Source of the DNA: JAUIAI01 sp041396685
Lineage (GTDB): Bacteria > Pseudomonadota > Gammaproteobacteria > Burkholderiales > Burkholderiaceae_E
Assembly (NCBI GenBank): GCA_041396685.1
Contig: JAWKYD010000005.1
Coordinates: 1-64,000, forward strand
DNA length: 64,000 nt
Direction: 5' to 3'
Numbering within the stretch: the stretch's first letter is position 1; every line of letters starts with the position of its first letter. The notes under the pieces were generated by a model. That model was not told the DNA's origin and made no database searches. It saw only the letters and a program-made list of their open reading frames with translations. Of this stretch, positions 1 to 9,253 are shown one piece after another. A program made the translations under genes and the position numbers.

Positions 1-567
1 GGCGCGCCGCTGACGCCCGATTTCATGCATCGCGCGGCCGACGACGAGCTTGCACCGCTCCTGGCCACTCGCTGCCCGGGCCCGGCGATCCTGGTCGGCC
101 ACAGCGACGGCGCATCGATCGCGCTGATCCACGCGAGCCGGCAGCCGCCCTCGATCCTGGGCGCCGCCCTGCTCGCGCCCCACCTGTTCGTCGAGCCGGT
201 GTGTACCGAGTCGATCGCCGCGCTGGCCCGCGACTGGCATCCGGAGTCGCGCCTGGCCCGCGCGCTGGCGCGCCACCATCGTGACGGTGCGCTGACCTTT
301 CGCCGCTGGAGCGAGGCCTGGCTGGATCCTCGCTTCGCAGACTGGAACATCGAGTCCGAGGTGGCGCGCATCGATCGGCCGTTATTGGCGATCCAGGGCC
401 GCGACGATCAGTACGGGACCATGCGCCAGATCGACCGTATTCGCGAATTGCACGCGGACACCGAATCGATGAAGCTCGATCGCTGTGGTCACAGCCCGCA
501 TGTCGACCGGCCCGACGAGGTGATCGCACGGATTGCCGCCTTCGTGGCGAGGCTGCCGATCCGCTGA
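1..567 (+). CDS. Alpha/beta hydrolase, C-terminal part
   Basis: The reading frame is open from the first base of the window, so the true start lies upstream; 188 residues are visible. The nucleophile elbow GHSDGAS puts the catalytic serine codon near position 103. A later GRDDQYGT segment carries the likely acid residue and CGHSPHVDRP the catalytic histidine. The order Ser-Asp-His is that of alpha/beta hydrolases. The substrate cannot be told from the sequence; haloperoxidase-like esterases and lactonases share this layout. It is convergent with the tsaC gene that follows, 40 bp away. Confidence 0.85.
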   Translation, partial: GAPLTPDFMHRAADDELAPLLATRCPGPAILVGHSDGASIALIHASRQPPSILGAALLAPHLFVEPVCTESIAALARDWHPESRLARALARHHRDGALTFRRWSEAWLDPRFADWNIESEVARIDRPLLAIQGRDDQYGTMRQIDRIRELHADTESMKLDRCGHSPHVDRPDEVIARIAAFVARLPIR

Positions 568-607
568 TCGGCACGGCGGCTGCCAACGCGCTGCTGGCCG
601 TGATGGT

Positions 608-1594
608 TCAAACGTTCCGGGAGCCGACGGCCGCGCGGCCGAGGCGGTCGCGTACGGCTTCCCAGGCCGGTTCGTCGGGCGGCATCTGCACGATGAGACA
701 TCTCGCGCCGCTGGCGTCGAGCGTGCGCAGCCCTGCGTACAAGCGCTGCGCAAACACGACCGGATCGGTCGGCCACGGCAGCCAGAGGCGCAGTGCCACC
801 GCCTCGGGACGACGCTCGGACCAGACCGACACTTCCTCCGCGCCGAACGACCTCAGTGCGACCGCGATCTCGCCAGCCGCGATCAGGCGCATCGGCGTAC
901 CGGGCGCGTAGTGTGCCGCGAGCGATCCCGAAACCGACGGCCGGTCTGCTTCGGCGCCGCGCTCCAGCCAGGCGCGGACGACGGGCCTGCCGAGCACGGC
1001 GGCGATCGACTCGGGCGAGATCGCGCCCGGCCGCCGCACGCGAGCGTCGCCACCGGTGAGGTCGACGATCGTGGACTCGAGGCCTATGCGGGCGTCGCCA
1101 CCATCCAAAACGATGGCCAAAGCATCGCCGAGCTCGGCGCGCACGTCGGCTGCGGTGGTCGGACTGATGCGCCCGAAGCGATTGGCAGACGGCGCGGCGA
1201 CGCCCAGGCCGCCACCGGCCTCGAACGCACGCATCACCCGCTGCGCGATCGGATGCGACGGACAGCGCAGGCCGACTGTCGGCTGGCCGGCACAGGCATG
1301 GGCGGGCGCATCCGCGCGCCGCCGCAGGATCAAGGTCAGTGGGCCCGGCCAGAAGGCCTGCATCAGCGCCAGCGCCGCAGCGTCTGGTTCGGCCCAGCGC
1401 GCAGCGGCTTCGGGGCCGGGCACATGCACGATCAGCGGATGATCGGTCGGTCGTCCCTTGAGTGAATAGACGGCGGCAACCGCACGCGCGTTACCGGCAT
1501 CGGCAGCCAGGCCGTAGACCGTCTCGGTCGGCAGACCGATCAGGCCGCCATCGAGCAGCACGCGCGCCGCGCGCGCGACGTCGTCGTCCGTCAA
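608..1594 (-). CDS. tsaC: L-threonylcarbamoyladenylate synthase (Sua5/YrdC/TsaC family)
   Basis: Makes threonylcarbamoyl-AMP from threonine, bicarbonate and ATP for the t6A37 modification of ANN-reading tRNAs in the cytoplasm. The YrdC domain shows PTETVYGLAADA near the N terminus, KGRPTDHPL and APSANRFGRISPT. A C-terminal Sua5 domain follows, introduced by SGSLAAHYAPGTPM, giving 328 residues and the two-domain Sua5 type rather than the short TsaC type. I chose the TTG at 1594 because it overlaps the purK stop codon and leaves the usual dozen residues before GGLIGLPTETVYG; an upstream start would lie inside purK. It is the last gene of the purC-purE-purK run. Confidence 0.9.
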   Translation of the reverse strand: MTDDDVARAARVLLDGGLIGLPTETVYGLAADAGNARAVAAVYSLKGRPTDHPLIVHVPGPEAAARWAEPDAAALALMQAFWPGPLTLILRRRADAPAHACAGQPTVGLRCPSHPIAQRVMRAFEAGGGLGVAAPSANRFGRISPTTAADVRAELGDALAIVLDGGDARIGLESTIVDLTGGDARVRRPGAISPESIAAVLGRPVVRAWLERGAEADRPSVSGSLAAHYAPGTPMRLIAAGEIAVALRSFGAEEVSVWSERRPEAVALRLWLPWPTDPVVFAQRLYAGLRTLDASGARCLIVQMPPDEPAWEAVRDRLGRAAVGSRNV

Positions 1595-2757
1595 TCGTGC
1601 CCCTGCAACTCTCGCTCGATGCGCGCGGCGAGCCCGAGCGCCTGCTCGAGCGAATCGCCAAGCACGGTCACATGACCCATCTTGCGGCCCGGACGCGACT
1701 CGCTTTTGCCGTACAGGTGCAGCTTCGCGCGCGCATGGCGCACGATGCGCGTCCAATTGGGCTCGCTCGGGCCCTCGCCGAGCGCGTCATACCACAAATC
1801 ACCGAGCAGGTTCAACATGACCGCCGGCGCGTGCTGGATCACACCGCCCAGGGGCCAGCCGGCGAGGACGCGCGCCTGCTGCTCGAACTGGCTGGTCAGG
1901 CAGGCATCGATCGTGTAGTGACCCGAGTTGTGCGGTCGCGGCGCCATTTCGTTGAACAGCAAAGAACCGTCTTCGAGGACGAAGAACTCGACGCAGAGCA
2001 CGCCCACGTACTCGAGCGTGTGAGCGATGCGCACGGTAGCCTCGGTCGCATGCAGCGCCAGGGCCGGATCGATTCGGGCGGGGACGCTCGAGCGCGCCAG
2101 AATGCCCTGCCGGTGGACGTTTTCGGCCACCGGGTAGGCCGCGGTCTCGCCATCGAAGGCGCGGGCCACCACCACCGACAGCTCGCGTTCCAGCCGCAGG
2201 CGTTTCTCGAGCACGCAGGGCACGCCGCCGAACTGCATGAACGCCTCGGTCAGCGAGTGCTTGTCGATGACGTCGGCCTGGCCCTTGCCGTCGTAGCCGA
2301 GCCGGGCAACCTTGAGAATGCCCGGGAAAAGCGCATCGTCGAGTTCCGCGATGTCGGTGCGCGAGCCGATTGGCGCATAGGGGGCGGTCGGCAGGCCGCA
2401 TTCGAGCGCGAAGGCCTTTTCGCGACCGCGGTCCTGCGCGATCGAAACCACCTCGGGTGAGGGGCTGACGATGCAGTGTTCGCGCAGGAAGGCGAGCGAG
2501 GTCGCGGGCACGTTCTCGAACTCGGTCGTGCAGGCAGAGCAGAGCTGCGCGAGTTGGCGCAGCGCGCCCTGGTCGAGATACTCGCCGCGGATGTGGCGAT
2601 CGGCCACCGATGCGGCCGGCCCGTCGTCGGCCGGGTCGAGCACGCAGACCTTGAAGCCCATGCTCTGCGCGGCCATGCAGAACATACGGCCGAGTTGCCC
2701 TCCGCCGAGCAGGCCGAGCCAGGAACCCGGCGGTAACGGATGTGCGGCGTGCTTCAT
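1591..2757 (-). CDS. purK: 5-(carboxyamino)imidazole ribonucleotide synthase
   Basis: ATP-grasp enzyme that converts AIR, bicarbonate and ATP to N5-CAIR in de novo purine synthesis. The N-terminal segment LGLLGGGQLGRM is the PurK nucleotide-binding start. KVARLGYDGKGQ and CVEFFVLEDGSLLFNEMAPR are typical ATP-grasp motifs. Length (388 residues) is normal. The ATG at 2757 was chosen because the Rossmann-like strand begins 12 residues later; the longer open frame upstream runs antisense-like into purE. It lies 25 bp downstream of purE and overlaps tsaC by 4 bases, so the genes are probably cotranscribed. Confidence 0.95.
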   Translation of the reverse strand: MKHAAHPLPPGSWLGLLGGGQLGRMFCMAAQSMGFKVCVLDPADDGPAASVADRHIRGEYLDQGALRQLAQLCSACTTEFENVPATSLAFLREHCIVSPSPEVVSIAQDRGREKAFALECGLPTAPYAPIGSRTDIAELDDALFPGILKVARLGYDGKGQADVIDKHSLTEAFMQFGGVPCVLEKRLRLERELSVVVARAFDGETAAYPVAENVHRQGILARSSVPARIDPALALHATEATVRIAHTLEYVGVLCVEFFVLEDGSLLFNEMAPRPHNSGHYTIDACLTSQFEQQARVLAGWPLGGVIQHAPAVMLNLLGDLWYDALGEGPSEPNWTRIVRHARAKLHLYGKSESRPGRKMGHVTVLGDSLEQALGLAARIERELQGHD

Positions 2758-2782
2758 GATGCCCCCTTGTCTGTGCGACGGT

Positions 2783-3304
2783 TCAGCGACGTTCGACGCC
2801 GACACGCATCGCCTGCGCGCGGGCCGTTTGGTCGGCCCGGAAGCGATCGAGCCTGGCCGCCAGTTGGGGATCATCCACGGCCAGCATGGAGACCGCAAAC
2901 AAAGCCGCATTGGCGGCTCCGGCCGCGCCGATCGCAAACGTTGCGACCGGCACGCCGCGCGGCATCTGCACGATGGACAACAACGAATCCTGACCCTGCA
3001 GATGACGCGAGGGTACCGGCACACCGAGCACCGGCACGGTCGTCTTGGCGGCCAGCATGCCGGGCAGATGCGCGGCACCGCCGGCGCCCGCGATGATCGC
3101 GCGCAAGCCGCGCGCGCGGGCCCGCTCGGCGTAGTCGAACATCTGGTCGGGCATGCGATGCGCGGAGACCACCTTGCACTCGTGAACGACTTCGAATTCG
3201 GCAAGGATCTCGGCCGCGCCCCGCATGATGTCCCAGTCGCTGTCCGAGCCCATCACCACGCCGACCACGACCGGCGGCGTCGACGCGCTTTCATGCTCAC
3301 TCAA
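2783..3304 (-). CDS. purE: N5-carboxyaminoimidazole ribonucleotide mutase
   Basis: Converts N5-CAIR to CAIR, the step after PurK. Class I PurE motifs are all present: GVVMGSDSDWDIM for phosphate binding, SAHRMPD with the catalytic histidine, and AGAGGAAHLPGM. Its length of 173 residues is normal for the octameric bacterial enzyme. It sits between purC and purK on the same strand, an arrangement that provides three consecutive purine pathway steps. Confidence 0.97.
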   Translation of the reverse strand: MSEHESASTPPVVVGVVMGSDSDWDIMRGAAEILAEFEVVHECKVVSAHRMPDQMFDYAERARARGLRAIIAGAGGAAHLPGMLAAKTTVPVLGVPVPSRHLQGQDSLLSIVQMPRGVPVATFAIGAAGAANAALFAVSMLAVDDPQLAARLDRFRADQTARAQAMRVGVERR

Positions 3305-3399
3305 AACGTTTCGCTCCAGACGAGGGCCCGCGGCCCGTGCGACCGATAGACATGATGGGACGCCCGGCGGTCAACGGGCCGAGAAGCCGATTCAGCCGC

Positions 3400-4311
3400 T
3401 CAGTCATCGTCGCCGGTCAGCAGTCGCAAGGCCTCGCGATACTTGTCGGCCGACCGCCGGATGACCTCGGCGGGCAGGGGTGGCGGCGGCGGCCGTTTGT
3501 TCCAACCCGGCACCGACTCGAGATAGTCGCGCACGAACTGTTTGTCGAACGACGGCGGCGAGCCACCCGGCTGCCATTGATCGGCGGGCCAGAATCGCGA
3601 CGAATCCGGCGTCAGCACCTCGTCCATCAAGGTCAGGCGGTCGTCGTCGTCGAGGCCGAATTCGAACTTGGTGTCGGCGATGATGATGCCGCGCTCGCGG
3701 GCGTAGGCGGCGGCGCGCTGGTAGAGCGCGAGGCTGGCGTCTCGCACGCTTGCCGCAAGGGCGGCGCCGACGGTGTCGGCCATCCGTTCGAAACTGATGT
3801 TCTCGTCGTGTTCGCCCAGCTCCGCCTTGGTGGCCGGCGTGAAGATCGGCTCGGGCAGCCGGTCGGCCTGGCGCAGCCCGGCTGGCAGGGCCACCCCGCA
3901 GATCGAGCCGTCGCGGCGATAGTCGGCCCAGCCGGAACCGATCAGGTAACCACGAACGACGGCTTCGACGGGCAGCGGGCGCAGGCGTCGCACGACCATC
4001 GAGCGGCCCCGCACCTGGTCACGCTCGTCGGGCGCGACCACGGTTTCGGGATCGAGGCCGGTCAGGTGGTCGGGCACGATGCCGTGCAGCCGCGCGAACC
4101 AGAACAGCGCCATCCGTGTGAGGATCTCGCCCTTGTGCGGAATGGGCTCGGCCATGATGACGTCGAACGCAGACAGGCGGTCGGTGGCGACCATCAGCAG
4201 CCGGTCGTCGCCGAGCGCATAGATGTCGCGTACCTTGCCGCGCGCGATCAGCGGCAGTGACGCGATGCGCGATTCGAGCAGGCCCCCGCTCATGTCGTTT
4301 TCAGTGCTCAT
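3400..4311 (-). CDS. purC: Phosphoribosylaminoimidazole-succinocarboxamide synthase
   Basis: SAICAR synthetase joins aspartate to CAIR using ATP. The protein has the long form (303 residues) common in betaproteobacteria, with RGKVRDIYALGDDRLLMVATDRLSAFD at the N terminus, VVRGYLIGSGW in the middle and IADTKFEFGLD plus LMDEVLTPDSSRFW near the C terminus. It is the first gene of the pur group here. In related genomes fbaA is often directly upstream, but here fba lies about 23 kb away (see findings). Confidence 0.97.
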   Translation of the reverse strand: MSTENDMSGGLLESRIASLPLIARGKVRDIYALGDDRLLMVATDRLSAFDVIMAEPIPHKGEILTRMALFWFARLHGIVPDHLTGLDPETVVAPDERDQVRGRSMVVRRLRPLPVEAVVRGYLIGSGWADYRRDGSICGVALPAGLRQADRLPEPIFTPATKAELGEHDENISFERMADTVGAALAASVRDASLALYQRAAAYARERGIIIADTKFEFGLDDDDRLTLMDEVLTPDSSRFWPADQWQPGGSPPSFDKQFVRDYLESVPGWNKRPPPPPLPAEVIRRSADKYREALRLLTGDDD

Positions 4312-4439
4312 GGCAAAAACCCGTGATTGTGCCCGATCGGGCGCGACCCGGCGGCGTTCGCCGCCGACCCGCGAGCCGGCGTCTTGCAGGCCCCGTCGGC
4401 AGCGGGGATGTCGGCACCGCGGGATATTCGTGGCGACCG

Positions 4440-5231
4440 CTAATCCGCGCGCGCCGCGCGGGTCCGGTGCAGCCAGCCGAGCCCCTGGCGCGTGCCGGCT
4501 GCCGGCCGGTATTCGCAGCCTATCCAGCCGGTGAAGCCGAGTTCATCGATCAGATCGAACAGGTAGGGAAAGTTGACCTCGCCGAGGTCGGGCTCGTGGC
4601 GGGCGGGCACGCCGGCGATCTGGAAGTGGCCGACCCGCCCGATGGAAGCACGAATGCGCATGGCCAGGTCGCCCTCGACGATCTGGCAGTGATACAGATC
4701 CATCTGCACCCGCAGATTGGGTTCGCCGACCTCGTCGATGACGGCGTGCGCGTCGTCCTGCCGGTTGAGGAAGTAGCCGGGAATGTCGCGCGGGTTGATC
4801 GGCTCGATCAGCGCGTTCAGGCCTTCTTCGGCGAGCCGGCGCGCGGCCCGGCGCAGATTGTCCACATAGGTGCGGCGATGGGCGGCGCGATCGGCGCGCG
4901 CATCGGCCAGGCCGGCCATCAGGTGCACATTGGGGCAACCGAGCGCGCGGGCATACACGATGGCCTGGTCGACACCGTTCTGGAATTCGCTCTCGCGCCC
5001 GGGCAGGCTCGCCAGGCCCTTCTCGCCGGCCGCCCAGTCACCCGGCGGCGAATTGAACAGCACCTGCGCGACCCCGGCGCCGCGCGCCGCCGATGCGACC
5101 TCGTCGGGCGACGCCTCGTACGGGAACAGGCATTCGACTCCCGCGAAGCCGTCTTCGGCCGCGGCACCGTAGCGCTCGAGGAACGGCCACTCGGTGTACA
5201 TCATCGACAGATTGGCGGCGAAACTGGGCAC
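4440..5231 (-). CDS. Hydroxypyruvate isomerase family TIM-barrel protein
   Basis: A xylose-isomerase-like TIM barrel of the Hyi/OtnI family, 263 residues. The N terminus (FAANLSMMYTEWPFLER) and the segments ALIEPINPRDIPGY and WIGCEYRPA, which carry the two metal/catalytic glutamates, match hydroxypyruvate isomerases that interconvert hydroxypyruvate and tartronate semialdehyde. I start at the GTG at 5231, which has an AGGAG ribosome site six bases upstream; the ATG at 5267 would add residues without family counterpart. No glyoxylate carboligase or tartronate semialdehyde reductase is adjacent, so the pathway role is open; OtnI-type substrates are an alternative. Confidence 0.85.
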   Translation of the reverse strand: MPSFAANLSMMYTEWPFLERYGAAAEDGFAGVECLFPYEASPDEVASAARGAGVAQVLFNSPPGDWAAGEKGLASLPGRESEFQNGVDQAIVYARALGCPNVHLMAGLADARADRAAHRRTYVDNLRRAARRLAEEGLNALIEPINPRDIPGYFLNRQDDAHAVIDEVGEPNLRVQMDLYHCQIVEGDLAMRIRASIGRVGHFQIAGVPARHEPDLGEVNFPYLFDLIDELGFTGWIGCEYRPAAGTRQGLGWLHRTRAARAD

Positions 5232-5351
5232 GGGACACTCCTGCGACGGTGGGCGCCGTTCGAGCACGGCCGGCGCGGCCCGGCTGCGCGCAGCCGGGCC
5301 GCGCCGGGGCGGACCTTGCTTATGATAAGCGCCCGATCACCGGAGGACCGC

Positions 5352-6899
5352 ATGAGCTGGCAACCCGAGTTGGACGACATTGCGCGCCGGCGCAGGATGG
5401 CCGCGGAACTGGGCGGCGTCGAACGCGTCGCCCGCCATCGCGCCAATGGGCGCCTGACCGTGCGCGAGCGCATCGACGGGCTGGTAGACCCCGGCTCGTT
5501 CCAGGAACTCGGTTCCATCACCGGTGTCCCCGAGTACGACGAGGCCGGCGAGCTACGTCACCTGCTGCCCGCCAATCTGCTGTGCGGGCTGGCGCGCATC
5601 GAGGGCCGGCGCGTGTTCGTGACCGGCGACGACTTCACCGTGCGCGGCGGCGCCAACGACGGCGGTCTGCGCGACAAGTTCGTGTTCGCCGAGACCTTCG
5701 CCCGTCGCTGGCGCCTGCCCATGGTGCGTCTGGTCGACGGCACCGGCGGCGGTGGTTCGGTGAAGCACCTCGAGACCCTCGGAAGAACCTACCTGCCCGA
5801 CGTGCCGCAGTTCACGGCGATGGCCGACACCCTCTCCGAAGTGCCGGTGGTCGCGCTGGGTCTGGGCTCGGTCGCGGGCATGGGCGCGGCACGCGTCTGC
5901 GCGAGTCACTATTCGATGATGATCGAGGGCAGTTCGCAACTGTTCGCGGCCGGTCCACCGGTGGTCGCGCGCACCGGCGAGGACGTCGACAAGGAAACCC
6001 TCGGCGGCGCGTCGATCCACGCGGCGACGGGCACCGTCGACGACATGCTGGCCGGTGAGGCCCAGGCATTCGCGCGGGCGCGCCGCTTCCTGTCCTACCT
6101 GCCCGCCTCCGTGAACGAGCCGCCGCCACGGGCGGCTTGCGACGATCCCGCCGACCGCCGCGAACAAGCGCTGATCGAAGCCATTCCGCGCAACGAGCGT
6201 CGCGTCTACAAGATCCGGCCGATCCTCGACGCGATCTTCGATCGCGACAGCGTGTTCGAGATCGGCCGCGGCTGGGGCAAGTCGGTGGTCACCGGCCTGG
6301 CGCGCCTGGATGGCTGGCCGGTCGCCGTGCTGGCGAGCGACCCCTATCACTACGGCGGCGCCTGGACCGCCGACGCCTGCCGGAAGGCTATCCGGCTGAC
6401 CGATCTGGCCCAGACCTTCCACCTGCCGGTCGTGCATCTGGTCGACATCCCGGGGTTCCTGATCGGCACCCGCGCCGAGCAATCCGGCATCATGCGCGCC
6501 GGCAGCCAGGCGCTGGTGGCGATCCGCCAGAACACCACCCCGTGGTGCGCGATCATGATCCGCAAGGCCTTCGGCATGGCGGCCCTCACGCAGCGCAACG
6601 GCAGCGACGCCTTCACCCGCTACGCCTGGCCCTCGGCGCAGTGGGGCTCGCTGCCGATCGCCGGCGGCGTCCAGGCCGCCTACCGGCGCGACATCGAGGC
6701 CTCGGACGATCCCGACCGCACCCGCGCCGAGATCGAGGCGAGGCTGGCCAAGTTCCAGTCGCCGATCCGCACCGCCGAAGCCTTCGGCATCGAAGAGATC
6801 ATCGACCCGCGCGACACCCGGCGCCTCCTGTGCGAGTTCGCCGGAATGGCCGCGCCGCTGCGGGGCAGCGGCAGGACGGGGTTCGGCTACCGGCCCTGA
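5352..6899 (+). CDS. Acyl-CoA carboxylase beta (carboxyltransferase) subunit
   Basis: Carboxyltransferase of the crotonase fold, 515 residues with two halves. The N-terminal half holds RHRANGRLTVRERIDGLVDPGSF, GDDFTVRGGAND and LVDGTGGGGSV; the C-terminal half holds HLVDIPGFLIGTRAEQSGIMR and the oxyanion region RKAFGMAALTQ. These are hallmarks of propionyl-, methylcrotonyl- or geranyl-CoA carboxylase beta chains. A GGAGG site precedes the ATG at 5352. The biotin carboxylase/carrier alpha subunit expected as partner is not in the neighbourhood, so the acyl-CoA substrate cannot be assigned. Confidence 0.9.
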   Translation: MSWQPELDDIARRRRMAAELGGVERVARHRANGRLTVRERIDGLVDPGSFQELGSITGVPEYDEAGELRHLLPANLLCGLARIEGRRVFVTGDDFTVRGGANDGGLRDKFVFAETFARRWRLPMVRLVDGTGGGGSVKHLETLGRTYLPDVPQFTAMADTLSEVPVVALGLGSVAGMGAARVCASHYSMMIEGSSQLFAAGPPVVARTGEDVDKETLGGASIHAATGTVDDMLAGEAQAFARARRFLSYLPASVNEPPPRAACDDPADRREQALIEAIPRNERRVYKIRPILDAIFDRDSVFEIGRGWGKSVVTGLARLDGWPVAVLASDPYHYGGAWTADACRKAIRLTDLAQTFHLPVVHLVDIPGFLIGTRAEQSGIMRAGSQALVAIRQNTTPWCAIMIRKAFGMAALTQRNGSDAFTRYAWPSAQWGSLPIAGGVQAAYRRDIEASDDPDRTRAEIEARLAKFQSPIRTAEAFGIEEIIDPRDTRRLLCEFAGMAAPLRGSGRTGFGYRP

Positions 6900-6994
6900 T
6901 GAAAAGGCCTAAGATCGGCGTCGGGCCGTGACCCGGCCCCGGATCCTGCCGGCGCGACCGCGCGGCATCGTCCGCCCCTCCAAAGGACACCGAC

Positions 6995-7600
6995 ATGAAG
7001 CTTTACTTCTCACCCGGCGCCTGTTCACTGGCACCGCATATCGTCGCGACCGAGACCGGTACGACGGTCGAACTGGTCAAGGTCGACATCCCGAACAAGA
7101 AGACCGAGCACGGCGACGACTACTGGAAAATCAATCCGAAGGGCTACGTCCCCGCGCTGCAGCTGGACGACGGCAGCGTGCTCACGGAAGTGGGCGTGAT
7201 CTGCCAGTACCTGGCCGACCATGCCGCCGGATCCGGGCTGGTCGCCCAGGCGGGGTCGCTCGAGCGGTATCGTCAGATGGAGGCGCTCAACTTCGTCGCC
7301 ACGGAGGTGCACAAGCAACTCGGCGCGCTGTTCAATCCGAAGATGACGCCCGAGATGCGCGAGGTGCAGATGGGCACCATCGAGCGGCGTCTGGCCCCCC
7401 TCGAGAAGTCGCTCGCGGATCGGCCCTACATGACGGGCGAGCAGTTCACAGTCGCGGATGCCTACCTGTTCACGATACTCAACTGGACCCGGCCGCTGAA
7501 GATCGATCTCGGCCAGTGGCCCAACCTGCAGGCATTCGCCGGTCGCGTGGCGGCACGGCCCAAGGTGCAGCAGACGCTGAAGGCCGAAGGCCTGATCTGA
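6995..7600 (+). CDS. Beta-class glutathione S-transferase
   Basis: Cytoplasmic glutathione transferase of 201 residues. The start MKLYFSPGACSLAPHI is that of beta-class enzymes such as E. coli GstA, with Cys10 as the mixed-disulfide residue. NPKGYVPALQLDDGSVLTE is the cis-Pro/glutathione-binding motif, and YMTGEQFTVADAYLF is the C-terminal N-capping box. It stands alone between the carboxylase gene and a convergent cupin gene; the substrate is unknown. Confidence 0.93.
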   Translation: MKLYFSPGACSLAPHIVATETGTTVELVKVDIPNKKTEHGDDYWKINPKGYVPALQLDDGSVLTEVGVICQYLADHAAGSGLVAQAGSLERYRQMEALNFVATEVHKQLGALFNPKMTPEMREVQMGTIERRLAPLEKSLADRPYMTGEQFTVADAYLFTILNWTRPLKIDLGQWPNLQAFAGRVAARPKVQQTLKAEGLI

Positions 7601-7614
7601 GCCGCGAGGCGGAT

Positions 7615-7642
7615 CCGACCGGTCGGGCCACCGACCGGTCGG
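7615..7642. repeat. Twin 12-bp palindrome between gst and cupin genes
   Basis: The palindrome CCGACCGGTCGG occurs at 7615-7626 and again, identical, at 7631-7642, separated by GCCA. The two copies can pair with each other into a 12-bp stem with a 4-nt loop. It lies 15 bases past the gst stop, in the gap between convergent genes, so a termination or mRNA-stabilising role is likely. There is no T-run, so it is not a canonical intrinsic terminator. Confidence 0.55.
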
Positions 7643-7685
7643 CCTGGACGTGCGCCCCGACGGGGACGTGGCGCCGGGGGAGCCC

Positions 7686-8105
7686 TCACTTGGCCGGAGA
7701 GGCCAGCGGTCGCCCTTTCGGAATGACGTAGGTGGCGATGACCCGGGCACCCTCGCGGCCCGACTTCGCGTCGTGAACGGTGTGTTCCGGCACCACGTAG
7801 GAGTCGCCGGCTTTCAGGGTTCGCACCGGCTGACCGTCGATCATCAGATCGAACCCGCCCGCCATGATATAGCCGGACTCGGGGCCGGGATGCGTGTGGC
7901 GCCCGATCGAGACGTCCGGCGCGATGTCAGCCAGCCCGATCACGGTTTCGTAAGTCGTGCCGGGCACGGCGAATCTCTGCAGCGGAGTGCGCTTGATGCC
8001 CGACGGCGGGCTGGCCGTGGCGGGCGTCGTTTGCTGGGCGACGGCCGAAAAGGTGCAGGCGGTCGCGGCGATCATGATGCTGGTGGTCCAGATGCGATTG
8101 AGCAT
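7686..8105 (-). CDS. Secreted cupin-domain protein
   Basis: 139 residues. A signal peptide is visible (MLNRIWTTSIMIAATACTFSAVA, cleavage probably after AVA-Q), followed by a single small cupin barrel. The metal-binding motif reads GRHTHPGPESGYIMAGG, and the second motif is VVPEHTVHDAK with a further histidine. Periplasmic small cupins of this type are common and mostly uncharacterised. It is divergent from the AraC-type regulator gene 182 bp away, which may control it. Confidence 0.85.
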   Translation of the reverse strand: MLNRIWTTSIMIAATACTFSAVAQQTTPATASPPSGIKRTPLQRFAVPGTTYETVIGLADIAPDVSIGRHTHPGPESGYIMAGGFDLMIDGQPVRTLKAGDSYVVPEHTVHDAKSGREGARVIATYVIPKGRPLASPAK

Positions 8106-8287
8106 GGAGGCTCTCCGGGTCGATGGGAGACGCCATCTTCCCGGGCGTCGGATCCGCCGTCTTGGACCCCTGCGAACCCTTCTTATGCCCAGGACGAACC
8201 GTTTGCGCGGCGCCGGGCCCGTGGACGCGCACCCGGCATCGGGTCGATAATTCCGCGTCGGCCGTTCGAGCCACGCGGAGGTCGTTC

Positions 8288-9253
8288 ATGGTCATCGACG
8301 AACCCGGCGGTGCCTCCCTTCATTTCTCGACGCTTGCCCTACCCTCTGCCAGGCGCGCGCACGCGCTGCGCGACCTGTTCGATCGTTCGATCTGTATGGA
8401 GATCGATGCGGAACCGGGCCAGGCGGTCGAGATGTCGATGCATCTGGCTCCCGGTCTTCGGCGCGCGCAGATGCTCTCGGCGCTCACCGCCAAGGTGACA
8501 CGGCCAGCTCCCCGTCTGGCCGACGGCGAAGACACGGTCTGCCTCATGATCAAGACCGGCGGACACCTGGCACTGACCCAGCGGCGCCACGAGGGCATCC
8601 CGAAAGATGGCGACGCCGTGCTGCTCGTCTATCGGGAACCCGTCCATCTCCGGTTCGTCGATGCGACCTATCTGTCGGTGCGGGTACCTTACGCGGCGCT
8701 TTCGCCCCTGGCGGACGTGTCGGCAGCGGCGGCGAGGTGCATCCCAGGACAGTCCGAGGCGTTGTCGCTCCTGCGCGCTTATGTGGGCAGCCTACCGGAC
8801 CGCGTTGGCGACACCGCGCTGTCCCGACTGGTGGCCTCCCATGTCTACGACCTCATGGCACTGGCCATCGGCGCCACTGCCGAAGGCCGCGAGCTGGCCA
8901 ACCAGCGCGGCGCGCGCGCGGCGAGACTGCGGGCGATCGAAGCGGACCTCACCCGGGATCCGTCGCTGCCCCTGGACCGGCTGGCGACGCGCCATGGCAT
9001 CTCGCCCCGCTACGTTCAACTGCTGTTCGAGGAACAGGGAACGACGTTTTCGGAGTTCGCGCTGTCGCGTCGACTCGACGCCGCCCATGGCATGCTGAGG
9101 AGTCCGCGCTATGCCTCCTGGACCATAGGTGCAATCGCCTTCGAGGCCGGCTTCGGCGATCTCTCGTACTTCAACCGACGCTTCAAGCGACGCTATGCGA
9201 TGACCCCGGGTGAACTGCGCGCGCGAAACGCGGAGCTCGCGCGCGGCGGATAA
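8288..9253 (+). CDS. AraC-family transcriptional regulator
   Basis: 321 residues. The C-terminal hundred residues form the double helix-turn-helix of AraC/XylS proteins: LPLDRLATRHGISPRYVQ, then the second motif IGAIAFEAGFGDLSYFNRRF ending in PGELRAR. The N-terminal part resembles AraC-binding-like domains (AraC_binding_2, as in FeaR/NphR proteins), with no clear ligand. The ATG at 8288 was chosen because the longer open frame upstream has no family-like residues. It is divergent from the secreted cupin gene. Confidence 0.9.
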   Translation: MVIDEPGGASLHFSTLALPSARRAHALRDLFDRSICMEIDAEPGQAVEMSMHLAPGLRRAQMLSALTAKVTRPAPRLADGEDTVCLMIKTGGHLALTQRRHEGIPKDGDAVLLVYREPVHLRFVDATYLSVRVPYAALSPLADVSAAAARCIPGQSEALSLLRAYVGSLPDRVGDTALSRLVASHVYDLMALAIGATAEGRELANQRGARAARLRAIEADLTRDPSLPLDRLATRHGISPRYVQLLFEEQGTTFSEFALSRRLDAAHGMLRSPRYASWTIGAIAFEAGFGDLSYFNRRFKRRYAMTPGELRARNAELARGG

